A DNA stretch of 64,000 nt from Stramonita haemastoma (GCA_030674155.1 CM060326.1:14032164-14096163); one strand, 5' to 3'; shown: positions 39,429-53,936, numbered from the stretch's first letter. Program-made: numbers and translations. The notes: a model not told the origin generated them from the letters alone.

Positions 39429-39469
39429 CTTCTGTTGCCGAGATATTGTATACATGCAACATGCCTGCC

Positions 39470-39540
39470 AGTATTGTCATTGCCCTTCAAGGATGATTAA
39501 AGTGCTTTTTGACTTGACTTGACTTGACTTGACTTGACTT
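39470..39540 (+). mobile_element. Retroposon 3' end with (GACTT)6 tail
   Basis: CATTGCCCTTCAAGGATGAT, TAAAGTGCTTTTT followed by six perfect GACTT units. Confidence 0.5.
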
Positions 39541-39644
39541 GCACTAAATGAGTATACAGACAGGACTATGGTTTATCATCTTATCCTAAAAAAAACAAGC
39601 ACCCATACCACTTCTCAAGGTCAAGCAGATGAGAGAAAAGCTCG

Positions 39645-39725
39645 TGCTCAAACGGGGACCGAACCCCCGCCGCTCACGCTTTCAGGGCAGCTAGGCGCGT
39701 TATATCTAGACCACTGATCCACAAA
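39645..39725 (-). mobile_element. tRNA-derived sequence (SINE head or tRNA pseudogene)
   Basis: Minus strand GGATCAGTGGTCTAGATATA with B box GGGTTCGGTCCCC. A-box region TGGATCAGTGG is acceptable. A long variable arm and weak stems argue against a working tRNA. Confidence 0.5.
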
Positions 39726-40230
39726 GGTGTGGAAGGAAAGCGACATCACTGATTCCTCTCTCTCTCTCCTCTCAATATTATATATATATACACACACACA
39801 CGCTGAAGATCAAATATACACATTCAAGATCCCATAATTCGTGTCATGGTTCCGGCTGGTTACGGAAACACGAAAATATCTAACATACATCCCCGAGTCA
39901 GAATGTGGCAGCCTTTACAGTCAGGCAAAAAGGGTTTGCATGCGCAAAGCCTTCCCGTTGACGAACACGGAGCTATAGCCGAGGGTCGGAGTCTGAAGCA
40001 AATAAAGATACCAATTGAAAAGTATCTTGACTACATAGCATAGGACATACCTGCTTCATAAAACGAGGGTAGCTCATTCAAGTTTGCGGTTGGTTTGAAA
40101 ATGGGGACAAGACTCAGAGGTTCAATATAAAACATTATTATGATGGCCCCGTGTATATTTTGGTTCCGTTCTCCACAATAAACTTTTTTTTTTTTTTTTC
40201 CAAATAGGTGAAAGGTTTGATCGGAAGGGG

Positions 40231-40379
<149 letters not shown>

Positions 40380-41275
40380 AAAAGTAACCCAAAACTCTTT
40401 ATAACATAAAGCACAGAAAAATACAGGTCAAAAAGTCTTTAAAACAACATAAATCATGTGACAAAGACATCACCATTGCTTATCAGCACGTCATCAGAAA
40501 AAAAAGAGAAAATAAATAGAGAAAATGCCCCCCTGTCAATATAATTATACATCAATGTCTATTGACAGCACGACAGCCGGTTTTCATGATTAGGTTCAAA
40601 CTCAAAAACAAACACGCAGAGTTTTTGAACTGTTAAAAAGGTTCGTAATACCTAAATACAAAACAGAAAATAGTACAGTGTTAGAGTCCAAAATCAGTTG
40701 GCTCATTTTCAAAGAAAATGGTCTTTTATCAGCCGGTGATGACTCGACTGAAGACAGCCAAACGCCTGTTACTGCTGCAATGAACTCGAGGAGTGACAGA
40801 CAGTTTGTGTGGCGTAAACATCCGACTGAAACTGCTCCCATTCCAAATTCCCAACAGAATTTAGAGGAAATACTGTCTCAGCCTCTCATTTATGCAAGCG
40901 AGTACCAAAAAAGAAAAAAAAAAAAGCCATTTTGGATCGGAACAAAGTGATGACACCGGTCCAACAAGACTAGTTTAAAACCACATGATTTTTGGTTTTG
41001 TTTTACACAGCCGTGATGCGGAAATTCATGATGGCAGTGATGGCACTGGAATGTGATGGGTGAAACCTTGGCACCGAATGTCATCTAGTGTGTGATGAAA
41101 AAACAACAACAATGAACATGTTGTCATGGAAAAGAAAGATTTACCTCTCAGGTTTTTAGTGGCATGTACACGTATCACATAGGAGTCATTTTTTTGGGGG
41201 GTGGGGTGGGGTGAGGGTGGGACTATGGGTCTGCATGGCATACGTTGTTGGTGTTGTTGCTTTCGGTTTAAGTTT

Positions 41276-41650
41276 TTTTGTTGTTGAGTGTGTGTTCAAA
41301 GCTATCTTTTTGATTATTATTTTGTTCCTTTTTTGCTGTTATGTGAGCTGTTTGGCGGCTTAAAAAAATATACATATAGATATACAATGCATTACATTAA
41401 TCTAATGGTACCTAAAAGAAATATTGACAGCCCAATATTTTGTGGTCAGTACCGTCCATAAATATTTATAAAACCAACGTTTTTTTTTGTGAGTGTTTTC
41501 AAAGCGATAGTTTTGATTATTTTTTTGTTCCTTTTTGTTGTTGCGCGAGGTGTTCAAAAAAGCGACGAGGCATTAATCCAATGTTGCTTAAAAAGAAACA
41601 TTAACAGCACAATATTTTGTGGTCAGTACCGTCCGTAAAACCAACGATTT
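41276..41650. repeat. Two-copy tandem duplication of about 190 bp
   Basis: Copy boundaries near 41276-41470 and 41471-41645. Shared blocks: TTGATTATT(A)TTTTGTTCC and CAATATTTTGTGGTCAGTAC. Confidence 0.85.
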
Positions 41651-41659
41651 ATTAGGATA

Positions 41660-41762
<103 letters not shown>

Positions 41763-42539
41763 AATGATCGACAATGAACAAAAACTTCACCTTTATGACA
41801 CCGAGCCCCAAGTATAAAGTCAAACAGCATAACAAAACAAAACAAAACAAAGACACCGGCATAAGTAACAACTGAAAAATATGACTAATGTGAACAGGGA
41901 ATCATCCAAAATGAAATAAGATTACGTCCTTAATACAAAACGCATGCACACAATTTTTGCCTCCAAACTGTCAACAAAAAACCTGCCGTAATTTGAAGCG
42001 TTGAATTGAAAAGATACAAACTCAGATGGTGAATGGTAGAATCAGAACCCGATTTCAGCAATTTCACACAAAAATTATTGTTGACTATCAGAGTCAAAAC
42101 ATATTTTACGCCCTACACCCTCGTAAAGAAGACATTTCTTTATAAAAATGCTCTCATCTTCAATACAGGACACAACTCACACATGTGGTCAATATTCTCA
42201 GTAAAAGTTCTTTTGAAAGTTGATGCAGTGATTGGTAGCAACGTAAGACTTTTTCTTTTTTTTTAAATTTAAAAAATATAACAGTCTTTCAAGCATTTCA
42301 TATCTACGTATTTACAGTATTGTTCACATTCAACGCTGGCTTTAAACAATTTATATGTACGATAAAAAAAAGTATGTCTGTGATTATGACAGACCCATTG
42401 CAATCTTGTATAAAAAAAAAATGTTTCATTCTTTGCTGAATCAACGATATAAAAAGTTCTTTCACTACAAACTTCTTCTTGTGGCCAGGCATATCCGAAA
42501 CCAAGATTAAACAGAGCTGAGAGGAAAGGAAGGAGGGAA

Positions 42540-42945
<406 letters not shown>

Positions 42946-43120
42946 ACGATAATGATAATTGCTTTAAGCTGACACACGACGCTACTCCAAGCCATGGAAA
43001 CCACAGCATTGATTAGTAATGTACATCGAGACACGAAACTCTTTACTGTCCAGATATGTTACGGCATTCCGAGCCTTTCTTTCGTCCAGTCTTTGTCACA
43101 CACACACCCTTAGGTCTAGG

Positions 43121-43681
43121 CTAGCCAAGAAACCGCTGTAGTAGTTCTCTAAGTGTCGCTAAGTCCCTTGAAGCACACGATAGGGTCTCAGTGTGTAGTG
43201 TGTTCTGGATTCGCTTCCCATTCTGCAAACTGGCGAGCCTGACACGTTCCTCCTTTAGCATGTTTTTCTCTTGCTGTTTGACAAACCAGTACACACATAC
43301 TGGCTCAGTGTCTGGTTGGCATGCCACTGGATCACAATGTCCTCTGATTCACACGTCACAATATCTTCACCATCTGAATGATGTAGCACAGATTTTCTAA
43401 AGTGTGTATTTCTTTGTCTGTCTCTTAGCCTTTTCTGTACGATCTATCAGTTAGAGTAGCCACGTACTGTTTGACATTTCTTGTGTCCAATGCACCAACA
43501 ATATTATCATCGTTCACCTCAGGCTGCAAAACACACATATCGGCACAGTCACTACAATCAGACATACAGGGAGGTTCTAAATCAACCGATGATGGCAACT
43601 TAACTGATGTTTTTGTGTTGATGTCCTGTGTGTGTGTTGTTGGTAGGTCTATTCCATGTGTATCTACACATGCTGTATTCC

Positions 43682-43690
<9 letters not shown>
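43121..43690 (-). pseudogene. Unrecognised, coding-like but frame-broken sequence
   Basis: Three adjacent minus-strand open segments in different frames have protein-like composition: one with CMSDCSDCADMCVLQPEVND and NVKQYVATLTDRSYRK, one with NTHFRKSVLHHSDGEDIVTC and IVIQWHANQTLSQYVC, and one ending LKEERVRLASLQNGKRIQNT with RDLATLRELLQRFLG and a TAG at 43123-43121. I do not recognise the family. It could be a decayed transposon ORF or a processed pseudogene; two frameshifts would be needed for one reading frame. Confidence 0.3.
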
Positions 43691-43718
<28 letters not shown>

Positions 43719-43738
43719 GAAGGAGGAAGGGAGAGGAA

Positions 43739-43817
<79 letters not shown>
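43683..43817. repeat. (AG)n with internal poly-G
   Basis: AG tract, 10-base poly-G, GGAAGGGAG segment, then about 70 bases AG. Confidence 0.95.
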
Positions 43818-43819
<2 letters not shown>

Positions 43820-44960
43820 CGCATCTTAAAATATTGTTCACAAGAACAGACCTCTACCCGGTCCACATTTTGCAAATCTGAAAGGATAATGTAGTAAAGT
43901 CAAACATATTAAGCAATCTTTCCACGGAATATCAACCTTGCAGGATATATCTCAGTGACCAAAACAACAAATCCTGAAAGAAAAACAAAAGGTACATAAG
44001 ATTTTTTTTAAAAGAAAAGAAAAAATATTTTACCCCTACAAAAAAAGGGAAACTGGATTAGAGTCATTCAGCTGACACGGTGAATAAGATAGACCGTTTT
44101 TGAAAACTTTTAAGCTTTTTACACTAAAAAAAAAACAAACCCACACGCAATTAGTCAGTCAGTATCAGTTTACTTTAAATACACATTTTTTCTAAAATAA
44201 AAACAAAATTCATACCCTGAACGACAAGATGTGTAAAATCAAACGGTTGGGCTTTCCTAAGAGGGATTATAACACATAAATGTCAAGTGTAAAACCTTCT
44301 CTGCAAAAAAAAGAAGAAAAAAGAAAGTCAGCCACTAAAACTGGACAAGAAGAGCATATCAAAAAGTTTACACTTGTTATCCGTTCGATCATGCCATGTT
44401 AACGTGAAGTTCTACGCTTTGATAACACATTTCAAAGTTTTGCATACAAGTCGTTGAAAGACCTCGACGACCCTCCTGGACTTTTATGGTATATTTATTG
44501 TTTTCAACCCATCCAACTGTGACAACTGTATCAAGCCTGTCAAGTATAAGATAACTTGATTCATGCCAAACCTGTCCATCATTTCTTAGTCTCGGAAGAA
44601 ACAGGCCAATGATATTGATACTCTCTAATATGTCATAACATTGTCATCCAGCAAAGCAATCGGTTCTCGAAGCTATACTCACAAGTTAAACTGTAAAGAC
44701 TAGTAAAATAGGCCATGCCTAATAATTATGACCTCAGCTTTTCACTTTAGATAATTATTTTCCTACTAAGAATACAATAACACGTGCTGAAAAAAAAATC
44801 AGTGCAGTCTTAAAGACAAAAGAGACATGTAAACAAACAATCCTAAATAAAAAAAAACAACAGCATCTGCCCATACCAATGTTCAAAATGTCACGATATA
44901 CTTGCCATGATTAAACAATAGAGGTTATGATTAATTTACTGTTCACACACGTAACATCAC

Positions 44961-44992
<32 letters not shown>

Positions 44993-45286
44993 CACACACA
45001 ACACCACACACACACACACACACACACCACACACACCCACACACACACACACACAAACCAGGACTGCTCGAAGCGAAAAAAAAGAAGAAGAACAGAAATG
45101 GGTAGGCAGAGGACACTATGCGCCCCAAACCCCAAACAAAATGCCCCTCCTTCCAATCCAACCACAGACAAAGAAACCAACAGAAAAGAGAAAATTTCTA
45201 TCTCAGAGAGCCCAGAGTTCATGAACATTCTTTTGATTAAAACAGCCCCCAAAGGTCTTGAACTGAGAGCTAGGGTTTAGGCGAAA

Positions 45287-45318
<32 letters not shown>

Positions 45319-46980
45319 GGTCATGGTCCTGGATAGACGGTCTGATCAACATAGATTTGAAAAACAAAAACCCTGATTTTTTTTGCACTGTGTTTTTTGC
45401 TAAGTGCTGTGGCTCCTGTTTTCCCCGCTTTGCTAATTTAAATCTGTTTAAAGTCTACCTTTACCAACCAGTCGAAATACTAAGCACTGTATTTGTTATT
45501 AATTTGTTACACCCAAAACTGCTACATTATTTAACAGTGTACAAAAAAAGGACATGGCAAAAACAGCAAGGAAGACACACACACAGCTCTTTTTCATAAA
45601 ACCAAATACAAAATTAAACACAGCAACAAACAGAAAACTGATGCAAACGAAAATTCCCATACTTTCATTAAGAGTCACTAAGATTTCAAACATAGGGTCA
45701 CCAATGTAAAAAAAAAAGAAAAAGGCAGTTAACAAATTCAAAAGGGGAGTGGCATACACTCAGTTTTATTAAGCCGAAAGGTTTCATTATCTTTAGTGCA
45801 ATACACTGTACTTGCTGTCACTGCTCAGAACGGCAACAAAAAATGATATCCCTGAAAAATGTAAAGGAAAAGGGACAAAACTGCTAAAGTTGGCTTCTCT
45901 AAACAACAATCCTCCCCCCCCAACCCCCTCAGCAACATATAACATTTCAAAACGATCAATGTCCCCTAGCAAAAAACATTCAGTAGCAGGTGCAGGCAAT
46001 AAAACGCAGAATAAGAAATTCCACTGACACAAACTCCATTTGCAGAAGAGAGTTGTTGTTCTTTGATTTGACAGAATAGGAAGCCAGTTTCCATGTTCAG
46101 AAACTCCCATTGTTTGCTGCAAACAAGAAGAATGGCTGAATGAAAGCATTTAGTGGACTGTTATCATAACACGAAGACAAGTAGGAGGTAATAGGCTCTA
46201 GACGTTAAAAAAAATCAAGTTCAAAGAATCAACACACAATTATCAACACCTGGTAGTAGTATCAACATTTTCAAAACTGTTTCCGGAAAAGTTTTTTTTT
46301 TTAATTTTTTTTAGTTATGTGTCCTAAGTGTAAAAACACAAACCCTCAAATACCTGACTTAAGGTGGGACATGGGGGTTCAAACTGATCAAAATTTGTTT
46401 TAAGGTTATAATTATGGAAATCTTTCTCCATGAGTAGTAAGTGTTTCAACTGTGTATAACATAAAAAAAACCTAAATTGTGTACTTTCACGCATCGTTGC
46501 TATAGTAACAATCCAATATGGCCGCCAAACACATACTTTTTTAATCTCTTATAACTTCATAACTTAGAAACATTTCAAAACTGAAAATACTAAGAAAAAT
46601 AGAGGACTGTTTTCTACTGCTGTTATTATTTTTTTTTCACAGCAAGGAATAACCTTACAATCATTGATCAACGATCTTGCACATAAAAATTGTACTGAAA
46701 AAAAACAACAACCCTCCAGTGAGTATAAATCCAACAAGCTTATCAAAAAAAGAAAGAAACTTTACAGGTAAACACAAAAACCATACTACAAACCAGAAAA
46801 AACCCACTGTGCCTCAAGGAACTGAAAACAACTGAACACAATCTCTTCCTCTCTTTTCTCCTTAAGGACAAGAATCAGGCAGGTATACGTAACACTGTCA
46901 TCATCAGAATATCACACCTGTGGGAGGTGGGTGCAAGCCAGAGTAAAATCAACATGTCACTAACTACTAGGCTAGCCCTA
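43820..46980. other. Intergenic sequence without gene
   Basis: A/T-rich unique sequence; (AC)n at 44955-45056 and a poly-G run of about 31 at 45287-45317. Open frames are short and unrecognisable. Confidence 0.4.
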
Positions 46981-46983
46981 GTT

Positions 46984-47054
46984 GTCTGGTATCACTTAAA
47001 TTGGAAAGACGTTAAAACTGAGGACGACTACTACTACTACTACTACTACTACTG

Positions 47055-47112
<58 letters not shown>

Positions 47113-47338
47113 ACTACTACTACTACTACTACCTACACTACTACTACTACACTACTACTACTCACACTACACTACTACTACTACTTCCACACCCCACACC
47201 CCCACACGCATCCCCCCCCCACACTTACTCCCCCCCGACACACACTCACCCCCCACACCCCCCACATACACACATTTTCCAATTTTCCTTTTGGTAGTCT
47301 GATATCACTTAAAGTGGAAAGATGTTAAGACTGAGGAC
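46984..47338. repeat. (CTA)n/(CA)n cluster bounded by 42-bp direct repeats
   Basis: Direct repeats at 46984-47025 and 47297-47338 (GTCTGGTATCACTTAAATTG versus GTCTGATATCACTTAAAGTG) enclose a long (CTA)n tract and C/A-rich sequence. Confidence 0.85.
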
Positions 47339-47487
47339 TACCACTAACCCCAGAAAATTAATGGAGTTTGCTCAACCTCAAATCGGTTTACACTTTATTC
47401 GTTCATCAGCAAACTGGTTCTTCATAAAGAGTTAGCAATTCATTCAGTAATAACATCCACACCATGATTAGCCTTGGCTACAACTGA

Positions 47488-47645
47488 TGCTATAGCTTAG
47501 TGGTAAAGACCGTTTGACCTCAAACCCAAAGGTCCATGTAGTCGTGGGTTCGAATCTCAGTGGCGTCTGGCGAATAAAGGGCGGAGATATTATTTTATGA
47601 TCTGCCAGGTTAAGTACAATTGCAGCAGACCTGGAGTGCCTTAAT
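47488..47645 (+). mobile_element. tRNA-like sequence, probable SINE head
   Basis: GCTATAGCTTAGTGGTAAAG (A box TAGCTTAGTGG) and GTGGGTTCGAATCTC (B box). GATGCTA and TGGCGTC can form a 7-bp acceptor stem, but the D and T stems are imperfect and the variable arm is long. A non-tRNA body follows, ending in (AT)n at 47661-47707. Confidence 0.5.
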
Positions 47646-47652
47646 TTCCTTT

Positions 47653-47709
<57 letters not shown>

Positions 47710-47732
47710 ATACCCAGCACACATCTCTAAAG

Positions 47733-47808
47733 GCAGAACATCTTGCACACACGTTAAAACCTGTTCCGCTTTTCGGAAGAGTAGACCATAATGTGCCAGT
47801 GGCAAATT
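47733..47808 (+). mobile_element. SINE family 1, internal fragment
   Basis: GCAGAACATCTTGCACACAC through TTTTCGGAAGAGTAGACCAT; the 3' half is missing. Confidence 0.75.
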
Positions 47809-47809
47809 C

Positions 47810-50800
47810 CATTAATTTCAAAAAAAGTGTTTTTCCCCACAAAGTTCTTTCTTTTGGATTTAAAGTCGATACCAGATAAAGGATCTGTTAAATGGAAATT
47901 ATTTGAAAAAAAAGGAAAGAAGAAGAGGGGGAATGATGTATATATAATATATACATATACGTGTATATATATACATATATATACATGTGTGTGTTGTGTT
48001 TGTGTGTGTGCGTTCGTGCGTGCGTGCGCGCGCACCTATTTCATAAGAGCAATAATATAGATAAAGAGGCAAGAAAAATGCTATTTCTTTCTTATGAGAA
48101 AAAGACCTGGAACTTCTCTTTAATTAAAACACTTTTTTTTATAATCAATTCTGAGGATTTGAAGATGCAATAACACTAGAAAATAGATCAACAATTTACA
48201 AACAAAAACAATATAGACAAAGCATAAAACAAATACCACCAATAGAAGGTTAAGCACATCTTTCACTTTTTAGTATAAAAAAGACAAAATATACTTGTTA
48301 AATACAGTATCTCATAAGAGGTACAATATTAGATCAAAGCTGAATTTTCTTTTCACCCCAAAATACCGATGTGTAGACTTATCGTCATTAACAATGGTAA
48401 TAATAATTTCTTCAGCTCTCATTGTATTCTGAAGCACAGCATTTTTTTTTAGGACATTGTAAAATATTTCATTCCAGTTGGTACCTTGTCATACACCTTT
48501 TTGCAAGTCCAGTTTCTGCTTTCTTTTTCTTCATTGGTGCCCAGTGTAACTTTTGATTTATGATTACGGTAATGACGAAGTTATCTTTTTGTATTCACGT
48601 CTTTGTTTTGACATTAAGGTAGTGCACCTCTCACAACGTAAGTAGCCATACTTTGAAATAAAATAAACATTTAGTGCCTCATTCAAGTGTTTTTTCCCCT
48701 GACCCTGTGTACATTAATATCTTTAAAACTCTGTTGTATTTTGATCAAGTAGTTTGGGAATACTTGTACACATAATCCTAAACACGACCAGATCCACAGT
48801 TTTATAGACAACAGCACATTCAAACGTAAATAATGTAAAATTCACATATATATTTTTAAAAAAATAATCATGAATTACTTCTGTTCCAAAAAAAAAAGGA
48901 TTCATCTTGTCACAAGAACAGAAACAGAAAATGTGTCCTTGTATCAAAACAACAGGCTGGTATTGTTCGCAACGCCAAAGAAAATATTTAATCTAAAGGT
49001 AACTGAGGTAATTGTGAACAAAACAGAAAATTTAATGTTCCTGGATCCCTAAGTAAAACCTATGATCATATAGTGTATATGGACATGTAACAAATCATTT
49101 ACGTTTCTGAATAAGTTAACAGTGAGACTTCTTTCAGTGTCAAACAAACAGCTGTCTGACTTTTTTTTTTAATGAGTGTTTTCGTATTTTGATAGCTTCA
49201 CATCCATGATATTTTTTCACGACAAAGGTGCAAGTCAGATAACTGCTTTCAGAGATATTTATCCACAAACAACATAGATAGTCTATACAAGTTGGAAATC
49301 TTTTAAAAAAAGAAAAAAAAAACAATCCCCAAACAAAACAAAAACCCAACAACAAAGCAACAACCCTCACCCCCCCCCCCCCCCCCAAAATACTGTTCCA
49401 TGAGCATGACTAAACAACCTTTTTTACCTTCAAAGAAAATGTCAGTCCTACTGACAAGTATCTAGACATTGGAATGAATCAGCAATGCGTGGAGCTACCA
49501 AGCCAAGTTTACATAAACAGACTATGATTTACAAAGGATGACACGTTTCAGCAATGTCTGCAGATACTTCACAAATTTCACACTGGCATGCTGTTTGTGA
49601 TTTAGAAGGGAGTGTGTGGGCGAGGTTTCACTCAGCCAAGCCACCAACCAAAATTCACCCTGCCGGATTGTGGGTTAGAGGGAATACATCATACCTTTTA
49701 GCAACATGTATAGCCACCGAAACAAGCTCACACCGATCTATACACTGGTTGTGAATGTAAGTTTTTTTTGTATTTGATACAATCACTTAAATTCTGTTGT
49801 GAGGAAATGCCCTGGTGAAATAACAAAACTGTTTTTTAAAAAAAGAAAAGTATAGATAAAATATCCTGGTGTTTTGGCGTACTTGATAACGTAGTAAAAA
49901 TGCCCCGTTTTGTGCAGGATATGTTTCATATTCATACCCAAGTCCTGGTCAGTATTGGGACAGATCAAAGTATAAGCTGTTACACACACACACACATTGT
50001 TGGGGAACCGAACTGTGGAAAGCCCTTGAATAAAAAACCCCATTTGAAATTTTAAAAAAATCCTTAAATCCAGGAGATATTGGTTTAGACAAAACAATAT
50101 AGTGTTATACTTTTTTCCGCGAAAAAATTCATCAAACCATCTGAAAACAGAAGCCGCGATATTTTCATGAAATTATGGCTCATCTAGTCATACCTGTTTG
50201 TAGCTTCTGTTAGAAAAATGGTACTTATCTAGTTTCATTAAAAAATGGTCTAACCAGGTGTGACACAGTGAGTTTGAGAAATTTTGCTTAATGCAACATT
50301 GCTGATGTTCATATGGCTTTGTTTGGTTTTATCTTTAAAATAGCAATTTTAATTTTCAGCACACATGCATAGTCAAAACCTCTTTCTTCTTATATCTCTG
50401 AACATTCAACAGTATTTTGCCATGTGCTATGTACAGGAAAGTACAGATCAAATATATTGGCGTTTTGGCTTGTGTGATAACGGTACAAAAACATGCAATA
50501 TGCCTATAAGACTCATTAAAATAATCTATTTTTATAGAAGATTTGAGTCTGTTATTTGTTCAGTTTAAACTTTACAAATTAAACATGACAGTAATAGGTT
50601 TTTCTTCCTTCCGCTTCCATCCTTACCTGTCCCTGCCTTCAACATCCACTTGCCAAAGTGCATAACGTTTGTAGGTGTGTGTGCGTGCGCGCGCGTGCTG
50701 CGTGCGTGCGTGCGTGCGTGTGTGTGTGTGTGTACATTCGAATTTGTCAAATATTGTAAATAGTTGCTGATTGTGCGTCGTGTAGGTTGAATGCAAGCGC

Positions 50801-53560
50801 TGATATAGGTATATTCCAAGATTATAGCTTATCAATTATGTATTATTTATTATATTATTATTATTATTATCTTCCGGGTCAATGTGTCTGCCCCATTTTA
50901 ACAGGTACAAAAACAGCACACACAATCATGCAGCTGAACAATGTGCAGCTGTTTTGTTAACAAGACATGGAAATCATTTTTACATTTGCCAAAATAATTA
51001 AGCCAGCTTAACCTAAAATTGTGCTTTTCAGAGGTAAAATCTAATATTTGTTGAAATAAACTATGTACAGCGATACATGAAAAAGATGGTTGGCAGATTT
51101 GCTCTTGAAATAATTTGGTGCAACTAAGTGAAAGAGTGGGTTTTTAGATGGCTGAATGACTACCCTTTCAGACAACTCTTTCATTTGAACACCAGTATGT
51201 AGATTTTCTTTGGAACGCAGGGAAATAGTACATATCTTTTGCAATGTATCCAAATTGTTTTACAACTGTTCCTGCTGCTTTTTGGAAAAAATTGCCCTTT
51301 TTGTTTCAAAAAAGGACTCGTCTTTTCCCAAAGGATGACTGATATACCAGGCCATTACTACTCCATTACGATAACAAAGTGCCATAACGCAATAATCTGA
51401 TTAGTGATCTTAGTGAAGATAGCTTTATATCTTGTGATGTTTGTACATGGTAAGCTTCCGAAACCTTGATTATCGAAACTCTAACGTTTTGAAACAAAAA
51501 TCCTGGAAGAGAAACGCAAAGGGAAATAAAAAATTTCACTGAGCAAATATCTAGAATTCGAGAGAAGCCAGCGAAGATAAGAGTGGCGTTGCAATTTTGG
51601 AAAATAATCATGGGTCAAATTGCTGTATAAATGAAGAGCTTTAATATTAATTGTCCACATTTTGGGAAGAATGCTAAGGAAAACAGTATGAGTGGTAACA
51701 CTGTTTTACCGGGAAATGCTTCAAAGTGTGTCCCTGATTATCCCTTTTGCGTGATTTCTTTCACATCAAAGTGGAATGGGTTTTTCAAAAGTGTGAATTC
51801 AAAATAGAAAAATGTTTTCCATTTTTTGGTATTGACTAGGCTTCTTTACTCCTCTGTAAAAAGGGGACAATGCTAATCCCTCAAAGGCTTCTTCCAGTCA
51901 GTTTCTCAACGATGGGACTTTGCATCCTTTTGCTGATACTGCATGTTGAAGTCACCAGACTTAAGACACAGGCAGCAGCAATAGTTTGAAATTTGAATAC
52001 AGCTTTGAAAACGGGTTCTGCACAGTAATAGATGACCTTTGATTATGTGAACTCTTCTCTCTCATTCAATCTTCTAGCAGATTATATCCAGAGAAAGTCA
52101 CCGAAATAAAGTATTCCGCACTCACCCCTTTTTCAGGATCACCTGCATAAACAGCTATGGAATTCTTCCCCTGCACTGTGAGAGATTGGAAATCTCCCCT
52201 TTAGGAGACTGTTGGTGCACTGATATGAGCAGTCTTCAGCACTAAATACCATTAACAATCTAATCTTGGTTCATCGAGGAACTAGGATGGCCCTTCCTAA
52301 GCAGATACACTGTCTCTAGGCTTTGAGTAGAATCAATCCATAAACTCTGGTCAATTCTTAAATCAAGGTAAGTCATTGTAGCACACTTGATCCAGATTAG
52401 TTGAAAGCACTATGAACTGATTGTCTCCCGATTTGGTCCACTGTCATCTTTTATTTCTTAAAGTACGAAAACCATTACGAACATATCAAAAATATTACAC
52501 AATGGGGTCTTTCCTCCAAGTTTATCGACTTACGTTTCTGAAAGTGTTAGACACCTGTTCAAATTATGTTGATGGTATGGCTGCATAACTTCACCAGTCT
52601 CAGATTAACTTTTAAATAGGAAGATTTCTGACAATTTAAATGTTTTTGACATCACCTCAGGCTTCTTTTGTATCTGACGAGGACTATCATAACTGCAAGT
52701 GTAAATAGCTCTGTATGTAAATTACGCATCAGCAGTTTGGACATCTGTTTATCTGTTTTGTTTAAAGCTATCTACAGTTTGCATGCTGACATGTTATCTG
52801 ATATCTCGATACAAGTCTTTTCTGAAAGCAGTTTTGTTATGAATGCAGTATCCTAAAGCTTTGATGGAATGAAGATTTATCTCATTGAGGCATGTATCTG
52901 ATACTACCAAAGACGCAGGCCACGACAATTCCATATCGCTTTTGAAAGCATTCATTTATGTGAAACAAGATTCATCAACTGTTGGTGAAATTGTTTAAGA
53001 TCTTGTTATTGAATGTAATTGCAGACTTGCTACCCCTATAATACTGATTCGTTCATGGACATTTTCAGTATTTGCCTTTTTGCGACATTTTTTTTAACAG
53101 AAGAATATACGACTTTTTGGTCTTTGTCTGTTTTAAATAACTTTTTTTCTGAATTCTTTGCCCCCCCCCCCCTCCAACTTCTTTCGACTAGTAACAGTCC
53201 ATAACTTTTCAAGTTTTTGTTTTTCATCAATTTAACAAATCTCACTAGATCTTGGATGCCCAGTATTGTTAGACAAATTTCTTTTTAAAGCTTTCAAAAA
53301 GGAAGATACCAAAGTGGATACATTGTGTTGTCGTATGTTGTTTGTGTTGTATGCTATTGCTAGAGAGATTGAGCCAGAGAGCAGATCAGAATATGAGCAG
53401 AGAGAGTAGAAGAGAGAGAGAGTTATTAAGAGTGAGAGTCAGAAGAAGAGACGACAGAGAGGGGAGTGACCAGATAGGAGAAGACATAGAGTAGCTGTTA
53501 AAAGACAGTTGGGAGGAAGACTAAGAGAGGGGAAAAAAATGTGTGTGTGTGTGGTGTGTG
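47810..53560. other. Long intergenic stretch without supportable gene
   Basis: Low repeat content compared with the rest of the window: short (TA)/(GT) near 47940-48035, poly-C at 49370-49386, (GT)n with GC interruptions at 50675-50733 followed by an ATT-rich retroposon tail. The 51.0-53.3 kb part is mostly unique, possibly an intron or regulatory DNA of a neighbouring gene outside the window. Confidence 0.4.
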
Positions 53561-53578
53561 AGGTGTGGGGGATGTATT

Positions 53579-53579
<1 letters not shown>

Positions 53580-53651
<72 letters not shown>
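53580..53651. repeat. (AG)n microsatellite
   Basis: About 70 bases pure AG. Confidence 0.97.
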
Positions 53652-53654
<3 letters not shown>

Positions 53655-53897
53655 GTATGTTTCAATTATTTGATCAGACAGTATTTATTCGCAATGTCTG
53701 ACAGGATCTATTCGCCATGTCTGAGAGTATCTATTTGTGATATCTTTGATACATGTTCCTTTGTTGTGTCTTAAACACTGTATGTATGTATCTGTGAAGT
53801 GTCATGCGGGGAATAAAGACCTCTAGAGTTATGTGTAACAGCTAGCTACGATAACACTACCTGGCTGCTAACCCTGTACATAACCCTGACTGCTATC

Positions 53898-53936
53898 CCC
53901 CCCCCCTCCCCCTCCCCCCCCCCCCCCCCCCCCCCC
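53898..53936. repeat. Poly-C tract
   Basis: Nearly pure C with two T interruptions. Confidence 0.95.

Noticed and set aside
47488..47575. Possible functional tRNA gene
   Set aside because: Acceptor stem pairs, but D and T stems are imperfect, the variable arm is long for the type and a SINE-like body follows.
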